A DNA stretch of 64,000 bases. It comes from an uncultured Aquimarina sp. (GTDB taxonomy: Bacteria; Bacteroidota; Bacteroidia; Flavobacteriales; Flavobacteriaceae). Below are positions 9,056 through 16,764 of this stretch, in pieces. Under the pieces are notes generated by a model, which was not told the origin of the DNA, did not search any database, and saw only the letters and a list, made by a program, of their open reading frames with translations. The position numbers and the translations under genes were made by a program. How positions within the stretch are numbered: the stretch's first letter is position 1; every line of letters begins with the position of its first letter. The stretch covers positions 310,001 to 374,000 of the forward strand of contig CANMCO010000001.1 in NCBI GenBank assembly GCA_947496355.1, read 5' to 3'.

Positions 9056-10926
9056 TATCTACCCATATAAACTAAAAGTACAGAAATATCACTTGGTGAT
9101 ACTCCACTAATTCTTGATGCTTGAGAAACCGTAGCGGGTTTTATCTTTGTCATTTTTTCTCGTGCTTCATAAGACAATGATTTTAATTTTGTGTAATCAA
9201 AATTTTCAGGGATTTTTAAATCTTCTAATCTATTAAGTTTATCTGCGTTGTTTTTTTCCTTTTCGATATAGCCCGAATATTTTACCTGGATTTCTGTTTG
9301 TTCCAGAATTTCTTTATCTAAATTATTCTCCTGAATATAACTCGAAACTTTATCAAAATGTTTAATATCATCTAACGTGATTTGTGGTCGAGAAAACAGC
9401 TTAAACAATTTTCCGCTTTGATTTACCAATGAAGAATTCTTTTCTTCCAAAACAGGATTTGCTTCTTCTGGCGAAACACTTGTGTCTTTAAAAAACTGAA
9501 CAAAAGCACTTGATTTTTTTTCTTTCTCCTCCATCCGTTTCATTCTTTCGTCTGAAGCCAAACCAATCTCATGTGATTTAGGTGTTAATCTAAAATCTGC
9601 ATTATCTTGTCTTAAAAGTGTTCTATATTCTGCACGAGAAGTAAACATGCGATATGGCTCTTCTGTTCCTTTTGTAATTAAATCGTCAATTAAAACTCCT
9701 ATATAAGCTTCGCTTCTTTTTAGAATAAAAGTATCCTTTTCCTTTACTTTTAAAGCAGCATTAATTCCTGCCATCAAACCTTGAGAAGCAGCTTCTTCAT
9801 AACCCGTGGTTCCATTAATTTGTCCAGCAAAAAACAAACCAGAAACCAACTTTGTTTCTAATGTATGTGTTAACTGTGTGGGTGGAAAATAATCATACTC
9901 GATTGCATATCCCGGCCTAAAGAATTTTACATTCTCAAAACCAGCTACAGATTTTAGTGCTCTAAATTGAACATCTTCTGGCAACGATGTAGAGAATCCA
10001 TTTACATAAAATTCGACCGTATCCCAGCCTTCTGGTTCTACAAAAATCTGGTGTCTTTCTTTATCTGCAAATCGATTAATTTTATCCTCTATAGATGGGC
10101 AATATCTTGGCCCTATACTTTTGATTCTACCATTAAACATTGGAGAACGATCGAAACCTTCACGAAGCAAATCATGAACATCTGACGAAGTATATGTCAT
10201 ATGACAAGATCTCTGATTGGTGAGTGGTTTTGTTAAGTTTGTGTAACTAAACTTTTCTGGATTATCATCTCCCGGTTGCTCTACCATTTTAGAAAAATCC
10301 AAAGATCTTCCATCTACTCTTGGTGGTGTTCCGGTTTTCATTCTGCCAGCGTCAAAACCAAAATCTATTAGTTGTTCTGTTATTCCTGTTGCAGCTTTTT
10401 CACCCGCTCTTCCTCCACCAAATTGTTTCTCTCCGATATGTATTAATCCATTCAGAAACGTTCCGTTAGTGAGTACAACTGTCTTTGCTTTTATTTCAAT
10501 TCCGAGTGAAGTTTTTACTCCTTTTATTTCTCCATTTTCGACCACAAGACCACTAACCATTTCTTGGTAGAAATCAACATTTGGTGTTTGCTCTAACAAC
10601 AATCTCCACTCTTCTGCAAAACGCATTCGATCACTTTGAACTCTTGGGCTCCACATTGCCGGCCCCTTTGATTTGTTCAACATCTTAAATTGTATTGCGG
10701 TACGATCACTTACTATTCCACTATACCCACCTAGTGCATCAATCTCTCTTACAATTTGTCCTTTTGCTATACCGCCCATTGCAGGGTTGCAACTCATTTG
10801 CGCAATGTTTTGCAAATTCATTGTGATTAACAATGTACTACATCCTAAATTTGCGGCTGACGCCGCAGCTTCACTTCCGGCATGTCCAGCACCAACAACT
10901 ATTACATCATACTCCTTATCAAACAT
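9055..10926 (-). CDS. mnmG: tRNA uridine-5-carboxymethylaminomethyl modification enzyme MnmG
   Basis: 623 residues, the normal length. With MnmE it installs the cmnm5 group on U34 of tRNAs reading split codon boxes, in the cytoplasm. The N-terminus carries the FAD dinucleotide-binding motif VVGAGHAGSEAA (residues about 10-21). Other family signatures are CNPAMGGIAKGQIVREIDA, the GTGTPPR-type MKTGTPPRVDGRS, GPRYCPSIEDK and GTTGYEEAASQG. The C-terminal helical tRNA-binding domain ends in RISGVSPSDISVLLVYM. It sits 53 bases after ybeY, with a parS site in the gap, and ends coupled to a small membrane-protein gene. In many bacteria mnmG (gidA) is an origin-proximal gene. Confidence 0.97.
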   Translation of the reverse strand: MFDKEYDVIVVGAGHAGSEAAASAANLGCSTLLITMNLQNIAQMSCNPAMGGIAKGQIVREIDALGGYSGIVSDRTAIQFKMLNKSKGPAMWSPRVQSDRMRFAEEWRLLLEQTPNVDFYQEMVSGLVVENGEIKGVKTSLGIEIKAKTVVLTNGTFLNGLIHIGEKQFGGGRAGEKAATGITEQLIDFGFDAGRMKTGTPPRVDGRSLDFSKMVEQPGDDNPEKFSYTNLTKPLTNQRSCHMTYTSSDVHDLLREGFDRSPMFNGRIKSIGPRYCPSIEDKINRFADKERHQIFVEPEGWDTVEFYVNGFSTSLPEDVQFRALKSVAGFENVKFFRPGYAIEYDYFPPTQLTHTLETKLVSGLFFAGQINGTTGYEEAASQGLMAGINAALKVKEKDTFILKRSEAYIGVLIDDLITKGTEEPYRMFTSRAEYRTLLRQDNADFRLTPKSHEIGLASDERMKRMEEKEKKSSAFVQFFKDTSVSPEEANPVLEEKNSSLVNQSGKLFKLFSRPQITLDDIKHFDKVSSYIQENNLDKEILEQTEIQVKYSGYIEKEKNNADKLNRLEDLKIPENFDYTKLKSLSYEAREKMTKIKPATVSQASRISGVSPSDISVLLVYMGR

Positions 10927-10940
10927 AATTTCTATTCAAT

Positions 10941-10956
10941 TGTTCCACGTGGAACA
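10941..10956. other. parS centromere-like site 2
   Basis: A perfect 16-base palindrome TGTTCCACGTGGAACA, identical to a parS form bound by ParB in other bacteria. It lies in the 53-base gap between ybeY and mnmG, just upstream of the mnmG start. Confidence 0.9.
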
Positions 10957-10974
10957 TATAATTTACACATTCAC

Positions 10975-11008
10975 AACTATCATTGTTCCACGTGGAACAA
11001 TGATAGTT
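10975..11008. other. parS site 3 inside a 34-bp perfect palindrome at the end of ybeY
   Basis: The 16-base parS core (10984-10999) is the centre of a longer perfect palindrome, 17 bases per arm, from 10975 to 11008. It overlaps the stop codon (10980-10982) and last codons of ybeY, encoding the tail residues LFHVEQ. The extra arms flank the core with AACTATCAT and its complement. It could double as a hairpin in mRNA. The leftward side lacks a U-tract, so a terminator role is doubtful. Its centre is 43 bases from that of site 2. Confidence 0.9.
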
Positions 11009-11399
11009 TTTCATTTTCTTTTTGTCTCATAAGCTTTGCTTCTGAGTCTGTTTTATCCTTATATCCACAAAAGTGCAATACACCATGAATTACAACTCTT
11101 CTCATTTCTTCATCAAAAGAAACACCAAATTGCTGCGCATTTTCTTTTACTCTTTCTGCCGAAATAAATATGTCTCCATGAAGTTGATTTCCGATAGTGT
11201 TATCAAAACTTATAATATCTGTATACGTATCATGGTTTAGAAAATCCTGATTTATTTTCAGCAGATATTCATCGTCACAAAGTATAAAATTAATCTCTCC
11301 CTCAGACTTGCTCTCAGACAAAATTACCCTACTTATCCATCTTGATAAATCTACCTCTTCTAAAGGTTCAATTTCGGTTTCGTAAAAAAAATTAATCAT
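10980..11399 (-). CDS. ybeY: Endoribonuclease YbeY (rRNA maturation)
   Basis: 139 residues. YbeY is a single-domain metal-dependent RNase for 16S rRNA 3' end maturation and 70S quality control. The C-terminal signature is HGVLHFCGYKDK: His105 and His109 are metal ligands, but the third His of the canonical HxxxHxxxxxH motif is Asp115 here, a substitution I recall as common in Bacteroidota YbeY. Other family patterns are NxxFLNHDTYTDIISF and HGDIFIS. Its start overlaps the end of the DUF4175 gene by 8 bases, so the two are coupled. The last six residues are encoded by the parS palindrome. Confidence 0.95.
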   Translation of the reverse strand: MINFFYETEIEPLEEVDLSRWISRVILSESKSEGEINFILCDDEYLLKINQDFLNHDTYTDIISFDNTIGNQLHGDIFISAERVKENAQQFGVSFDEEMRRVVIHGVLHFCGYKDKTDSEAKLMRQKENEKLSLFHVEQ

Positions 11400-14300
11400 T
11401 GTCTCTATTAAAATACTCCTGTACCTTTTGCTTATAATTTTGCCGCAAAGGTAATACTTGTCTATTTAATATTTCAGTAGTATTAAAATATTGTTTTGCT
11501 TTCTCTAATTGCTCCTGATTATTGTTATTAAACTGAAAACGATTCGTATTACTTTCCCTCTTCTCTTCTTCTCCCTGTTCGAAAGTTGCTTCATCAAGTT
11601 TTAATAACTGATGTTTAAGATCTAGCATCTTACTAAGCGTGTTTTCATTAAATCCTTTTTGTAATAAATCCTGTTCTACTTGTTCCATTCTTTTAAGCAA
11701 ATCACTTCCTAATTTATTCCCAATTCCCGACTTCTTAATTTTATCCTCTAATGCATTTCTGAGTTGTTGCTGCTGTTTATAAATATCGTACAACTCTCCA
11801 TTCAAATCTTCACGTTGTTGATCAGATTCCCCATCATTACCTTGAGTCTTTCCATCTTTATTTTTGCCCTTTTTATCCCCTCCTTTTCCGCTTTTATCTC
11901 CTTTTTTATTTCCTTTATTTTCTCCACCCTCTTTCTCTCCTTTACCTTTTCCTTTTTCATTACCAGGTTTCTCTCCGGGCTTCTTTCCTTTCTCCATTCC
12001 CTCCTTCATTTTCTCACCAAGCTCCTCTTGTTTTTTAATAATATCTGGTAGCTGAAATTCGTTCTCTCCACTTTTTCCTTTCCCTGATGCAGACATACTG
12101 CTTTGCATTTGGTCCAAGGTTCTACTAAGCATATATGCCAAATCATTCGTTCCTGTAATTGTATACTGTTGATTGGCCGCTCCCTGAACAATTTGATTTT
12201 CTGCAAGCTTAACTAAAGATTTATCTATGTTGAATTCTATGTCTGTAAGTTTCTTAGTAACGTCTTCAGTTATTTGCGGAGTTCGTAGTGCCAATGCATA
12301 TAAACTATCGTCTATATGAATGAAGTTTTCTCTAAGTACACTTTGCCTTTTAAGCTTCTCTGAATACGTAGGGTTATCCTTATTTATTCTTTTAAAGCTT
12401 GCCATTAAGCTTTCTTGCTCAAAAGAAAAATCTACCAAATTATCCAAAACCTGTCTTAGCATTTGCATATCTTCCTGTTGTTGTTCGCCCCCTGCCATTT
12501 GCATTTGTTGGGTCATCCCCTGGCTCATTTGTTTCATTTTTTGAGCAGCACTTTTTTGATTCTTCTTAGCACTCTTCTTATCTTGCTTCTCTATATTCTC
12601 ACTTGCCTTTTTTTGCTCATCCTTTACCTCATTTTCATCTTCCTTTTTCTGATCCAATTTCATTGGTTTTTTCAAATCCTCATTTTGTTTTCTAAGATCT
12701 TCCATTTCTTCTTGAAAATCTTCAAAACTCTTATTTAGCTCATCCTGTTTTTCCTTGGTGTTTTCTTCATCTTTTTCATTGGATAACTCTTCTTGTTTCT
12801 CAGAAATCTCCATAAGTTTATTGGCCAACTTTTCATGTTTCTCAATAACATAATATCTCTTTGTTAGCTCCAATAACTGTTCAAGATTTTTATTCAAGTT
12901 TTTGTTTTCTTTAGCCAGTTCTTCCAGCTTTTCTGTCAACTCCTCTTTCTGAATTTTATCTGACAACCGTTCTATTTCTTCTAGAAGTTTCTCGTTCTTT
13001 TTTAAGCGCTCTTCATTTCTTTCCAGCCTTTCTTTTAAAGCATCCTTAAAAGGTTCTTCTTTCTTTTTATCTTCGAGTTGATCCAAATTATCTTTTAGCT
13101 TTTTTGAAAAATCCTGCATCATTTTTTCCTGCTGCTTTTGTCTTTTCAGAAAATCATCCAGTTTCTTCTTATCGTTAAAATCTAACCGTTTCTTCTCTTT
13201 TTGCAACCTGCTCAAACTTTTTAATTCTTCCTCTTGTTTTTTAAATTTATCTAAAGATTTATTTAGCCCCGATATTGCCTCGTTCTGTTTTTGGAGAAGT
13301 TTGTCTTCGATTTCTTTTAAGGTAAGCTTACTGAAATTAAAAACGGGACTCTTTGAACTTTTATAATTATGCACAGCATCATTATCAAAAACCTCAAAAT
13401 AAAACTCGTAATCTACTCCCGTTTGTAAATTCAGATCTGCAGGAAAAGCATATATAAATTCATCAAAATTAGATTTTACAATAGTGATATTTTTATACTT
13501 CCTATCTAAAGAATTATTCTGGTCATAATACACCAGTCTAAGTTTACTTAACCCATAATCATCACTTACGCGTCCAAAGAAATACATAGTTTGATTATCA
13601 ATTGTATCTTTTTCGGATTTAAGATTAATTTCTGGATATTGATCCTTGATTACGTTAAGATTAAAAGACAAATTATCATAACTATCAATGTTAGCATTAG
13701 ACGTTGAGATTTCATAATCCAAATTGGCATACACCGATTTTTTATAAGAAAAAGTCTCATCGCTTTTCACCAATCGTACAACAGTGTCCTTTGTCTTTAT
13801 TTCTACCCTATCTGTATTTCTAGTATTCACCAGCCAACTAACTTTTGTGCCTTCTGGAATTGTTGCATTCCCAGAACTATTTAAAACTTCATCCCTCTTT
13901 TTTGTATAACTAGGATAATCAAGTTTCATATCAAAATTTAACAAAGCAGGTACAGGAACCACAGACAAAACCTTAGGAGTTGTGCTAATATTATTAGCAC
14001 TAATAAAAAACTCAACCGACTCCTTTGGTTGTATAAATGTATATTCGAACTCGCCTATACCCATGTTTCTTAAAAAATACACTTCATCATTATAAGTAAT
14101 TGTAGCATTTTCAGGAATAATATCTCCAGTTACTTTTACCCTCAATAAATAATCTGTGTTCTCGAACGCCTTTAACTTATCATTCACAATAAAAAACTGA
14201 AATGGTGCCGGCGCCTCATAGGCAGTTCCATAATTAATTACTCTTGTATAACTATCTGAAATCCAATATGTTTTATTGAAAATTGCTAATACAATAAATA

Positions 14301-14784
14301 TGACCACCGGAATCGCAGCGTACTTTAAATAACTTACATTGTTTTTTAAGTTTATAGCCAATTTAAACGGAATTGGGCTCAACTGTCTTGATTTCTGCTC
14401 TATACTTGCCAATAGTAAGGCAGAAGAAGTACTATTTTCATTAAGCTGTAAAAGATTTAAAAGCCTATCACTTACTTCCGGAAAATGATTTCCAATAACT
14501 CCCGAGGCCTCCTTATAATCAATCCCTTTAGCTAATCGAAACAATTTGGCCAACGGGATGATAATAAACCTTGTAAAAAGTGTTACTTCTACCGCAATAA
14601 ATAACCAAAATAGAATAGTCCTCCCCATAGGATTAAGCCATAAAAAATTCTCTACCAGCAATGTGATAAAAAAATACAGCACCCCAATTGCAAAAAAAAG
14701 AATGACACCCTTTATCAATTCGTTGAGATAATACTTCCTTATAAACCCTTCTAATTTGTTTTTTATGAACTGAAAACTATCCAT
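11392..14784 (-). CDS. DUF4175-family membrane protein
   Basis: 1130 residues. Two membrane helices lie at about 24-46 and 53-75 and a third at about 152-170. A large extracytoplasmic beta-rich part follows (about 180-500). The rest is low-complexity charged coiled coil: Lys/Glu-rich (500-720), Gln/Met-rich (MKQMSQGMTQQMQMAGGEQQ), then a Gly/Lys-rich stretch (KGKKPGEKPGNEKGKGKG). This is the DUF4175 layout, a family usually encoded upstream of ybeY and mnmG in flavobacteria as here. Its biochemical role is unknown; envelope function is inferred from topology. First gene of the leftward unit ending at the terminator at 8530-8555. Confidence 0.85.
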   Translation of the reverse strand: MDSFQFIKNKLEGFIRKYYLNELIKGVILFFAIGVLYFFITLLVENFLWLNPMGRTILFWLFIAVEVTLFTRFIIIPLAKLFRLAKGIDYKEASGVIGNHFPEVSDRLLNLLQLNENSTSSALLLASIEQKSRQLSPIPFKLAINLKNNVSYLKYAAIPVVIFIVLAIFNKTYWISDSYTRVINYGTAYEAPAPFQFFIVNDKLKAFENTDYLLRVKVTGDIIPENATITYNDEVYFLRNMGIGEFEYTFIQPKESVEFFISANNISTTPKVLSVVPVPALLNFDMKLDYPSYTKKRDEVLNSSGNATIPEGTKVSWLVNTRNTDRVEIKTKDTVVRLVKSDETFSYKKSVYANLDYEISTSNANIDSYDNLSFNLNVIKDQYPEINLKSEKDTIDNQTMYFFGRVSDDYGLSKLRLVYYDQNNSLDRKYKNITIVKSNFDEFIYAFPADLNLQTGVDYEFYFEVFDNDAVHNYKSSKSPVFNFSKLTLKEIEDKLLQKQNEAISGLNKSLDKFKKQEEELKSLSRLQKEKKRLDFNDKKKLDDFLKRQKQQEKMMQDFSKKLKDNLDQLEDKKKEEPFKDALKERLERNEERLKKNEKLLEEIERLSDKIQKEELTEKLEELAKENKNLNKNLEQLLELTKRYYVIEKHEKLANKLMEISEKQEELSNEKDEENTKEKQDELNKSFEDFQEEMEDLRKQNEDLKKPMKLDQKKEDENEVKDEQKKASENIEKQDKKSAKKNQKSAAQKMKQMSQGMTQQMQMAGGEQQQEDMQMLRQVLDNLVDFSFEQESLMASFKRINKDNPTYSEKLKRQSVLRENFIHIDDSLYALALRTPQITEDVTKKLTDIEFNIDKSLVKLAENQIVQGAANQQYTITGTNDLAYMLSRTLDQMQSSMSASGKGKSGENEFQLPDIIKKQEELGEKMKEGMEKGKKPGEKPGNEKGKGKGEKEGGENKGNKKGDKSGKGGDKKGKNKDGKTQGNDGESDQQREDLNGELYDIYKQQQQLRNALEDKIKKSGIGNKLGSDLLKRMEQVEQDLLQKGFNENTLSKMLDLKHQLLKLDEATFEQGEEEKRESNTNRFQFNNNNQEQLEKAKQYFNTTEILNRQVLPLRQNYKQKVQEYFNRDND

Positions 14785-15167
14785 ATTATATACTTTGATT
14801 TTTCATTAACCTTTAAAACTACAACTTTATTTTCAATAGAATTGTTATATTTATGATAATTCAACTCATTACGTTTTAGTCTGTTATGAAAGACTTAAAA
14901 TAGATTTGTGCATAGAAAATTCTTTTAATGGCACTAATTGGACTTTAATTACAGTACGTGTTCACATATTTTACACCCATATATTTCTTTGGTTTTATTA
15001 CTTTTTCCACCACTTTCGTTTAAACATGTTCCACGTGAAATGAAAGATTCAGCCCATACGTGAAATGAAATAAAACGGTATACATCAAATTTCATTTTAA
15101 TAGCATATTTAAGATCGTATCTTTGTCGCTAATTTGTAAAACTTTCTAAAGTTTAAAAAACACAATC
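14785..15167. other. Divergent intergenic region with degraded parS and direct repeat
   Basis: This 383-base gap separates leftward DUF4175 from rightward gltX. It holds a degraded parS-like site at 15027-15042 (TGTTCCACGTGAAATG, imperfect in its last two bases) and a 13-base direct repeat ACGTGAAATGAAA at 15033-15045 and 15058-15070, one period of 25 bases. An 8/9 DnaA-box match (TGTGCATAG) lies at 14906-14914. The gltX promoter is at the right end. No ORF is supported. Confidence 0.6.
15096..15125 (+). promoter_or_regulatory. Putative Bacteroidota-type promoter of gltX
   Basis: A perfect -7 box TATCTTTG (15118-15125, consensus TAnnTTTG) is preceded at the right distance by a T-rich, imperfect -33 element (TTTTAA, around 15095-15100). 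Predicted transcription would start about 35 bases before the gltX ATG. Confidence 0.6.
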
Positions 15168-16679
15168 ATGACAAAAAACATTAGGGTACGCTTTGCACCT
15201 AGTCCAACCGGACCCTTGCATATAGGAGGAGTACGAACTGCATTGTTTAATTATCTTTTTGCTAAAAAAAACAACGGAACTTTTATTCTTAGAATAGAAG
15301 ATACCGATCAAAACAGATTCGTTGAAGGAGCAGAAGACTATATTACAGAAGCCTTGGATTGGTGTAATATTCCTTTTGATGAAGGACCGGGAAAGGATGG
15401 CGGTTTTGGTCCATATCGTCAAAGTGAACGCAAACATCTATATAAGCAATATGCCGATCAATTAATCAAAGATGGATTTGCTTATTATGCTTTTGACACT
15501 TCAGAATCTCTGGATGCACATCGTAAAGACCACGAGGCAAAAGGAAAAACATTTATCTATAACTGGCATAATCGTGAAAAACTCGATAATTCATTATCCT
15601 TATCTGAAACAGAAGTTAACGATAAACTAGCTGCGGACGAATCATACGTAATACGATTTAAATCCCCACAAGATGAGACATTACACCTTATTGATGAAAT
15701 ACGAGGTGATATAAAAATTGACACTAATATTCTTGACGATAAAATCCTATTCAAGAGTGATGGCATGCCTACCTATCACCTGGCCAATATTGTTGATGAT
15801 TACTTAATGAAAATAACACATGTAATTCGTGGAGAAGAGTGGCTACCATCCCTGGCTCTGCATGTGCTTTTGTACCGTTGTCTAGGTTGGGAAGCTCCAA
15901 AATTTGCTCATTTGCCATTAATTCTAAAACCAGTTGGCAAAGGTAAACTTAGTAAGCGTGATGGTGATAAAATGGGATTTCCTGTATTTCCTTTACAATG
16001 GCAAGATCCAAAAAGTCAAGATATATCTTCGGGATATAGAGAAGATGGATATCTGCCCGAAGCTGTTATTAACATGCTTGTTTTTTTAGGTTGGAATCCC
16101 GGAACAGAACAAGAATTATTTTCGTTAGACGAGTTAATTGAAGAATTTGATCTAAAACGAGTGAACAAGGCAGGTGCAAAATTTGATCCCGAAAAAACCA
16201 AATGGTTTCAGCAACAACATATACAAAAGCTAGAAAGCAAAGAGTTGTCTTCAGCATTTAAAACTATACTATCTGATAAAAATATCTCTACAAATTTAGA
16301 TGTTGAAAAAATAATTGAGATGGTAAAGGAAAGGGCAACTTTTACAAAGGACCTTTGGGATTTAAGTCATTTTTTCTTCATATCTCCTAGTGAATATGAT
16401 GAAAAGGCCACCAAAAAAGCATGGAAAGAAGACACATCAAATCTAATGCATGAATTAACCAGAATACTAAATGACATTACAGATTTTTCTGGCGATAGTA
16501 TTTCAGGCGTCGTAAAGGGATGGATAACAGGAAAGGAAATAGGATTTGGTAAAGTCATGATGCCCTTACGTATTGCATTGGTTGGTTCTCTACAAGGTCC
16601 AGATTTATTTGATATAGCAGAGGTTATTGGTAAAAAGGAAACTATCCAAAGAATTGAAAATGCAATTGAAATGAACTAG
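15168..16679 (+). CDS. gltX: Glutamyl-tRNA synthetase
   Basis: 503 residues, a class I aminoacyl-tRNA synthetase that charges tRNA-Glu. The N-terminus has the ATP-binding HIGH-type motif PSPTGPLHIGGVRTALFN (HIGG, as usual in GluRS). RIEDTDQNR follows, and the KMSKS-type loop is KLSKRDGD near residue 260. The C-terminal helical anticodon-binding domain is complete. Because a separate glnS is also present in the window, this enzyme is expected to be discriminating (tRNA-Glu only). It has its own promoter and a strong terminator, so it looks monocistronic. Confidence 0.97.
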   Translation: MTKNIRVRFAPSPTGPLHIGGVRTALFNYLFAKKNNGTFILRIEDTDQNRFVEGAEDYITEALDWCNIPFDEGPGKDGGFGPYRQSERKHLYKQYADQLIKDGFAYYAFDTSESLDAHRKDHEAKGKTFIYNWHNREKLDNSLSLSETEVNDKLAADESYVIRFKSPQDETLHLIDEIRGDIKIDTNILDDKILFKSDGMPTYHLANIVDDYLMKITHVIRGEEWLPSLALHVLLYRCLGWEAPKFAHLPLILKPVGKGKLSKRDGDKMGFPVFPLQWQDPKSQDISSGYREDGYLPEAVINMLVFLGWNPGTEQELFSLDELIEEFDLKRVNKAGAKFDPEKTKWFQQQHIQKLESKELSSAFKTILSDKNISTNLDVEKIIEMVKERATFTKDLWDLSHFFFISPSEYDEKATKKAWKEDTSNLMHELTRILNDITDFSGDSISGVVKGWITGKEIGFGKVMMPLRIALVGSLQGPDLFDIAEVIGKKETIQRIENAIEMN

Positions 16680-16712
16680 TATTCTATAAGAATTACAAAT
16701 GACATTCAAACA

Positions 16713-16744
16713 AAAACCCCCTTAACGCTTGTTAAGGGGGTTTT
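16713..16744. terminator. Strong bidirectional terminator between gltX and the protease gene
   Basis: A 14-bp perfect stem, AAAACCCCCTTAAC / GTTAAGGGGGTTTT, closes on the loop GCTT. A- and T-tracts on each side make it usable by both convergent genes. Confidence 0.92.
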
Positions 16745-16764
16745 AAATTAGTTCCTAAATATTC

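Noticed and set aside
14785..15167. This gap as the replication origin instead of 27.65-28.2 kb
   Set aside because: It has one weak DnaA-box match and a degraded parS, but fewer boxes than the other gap, and leftward genes still predominate to its right up to 27 kb. It remains a weaker alternative.
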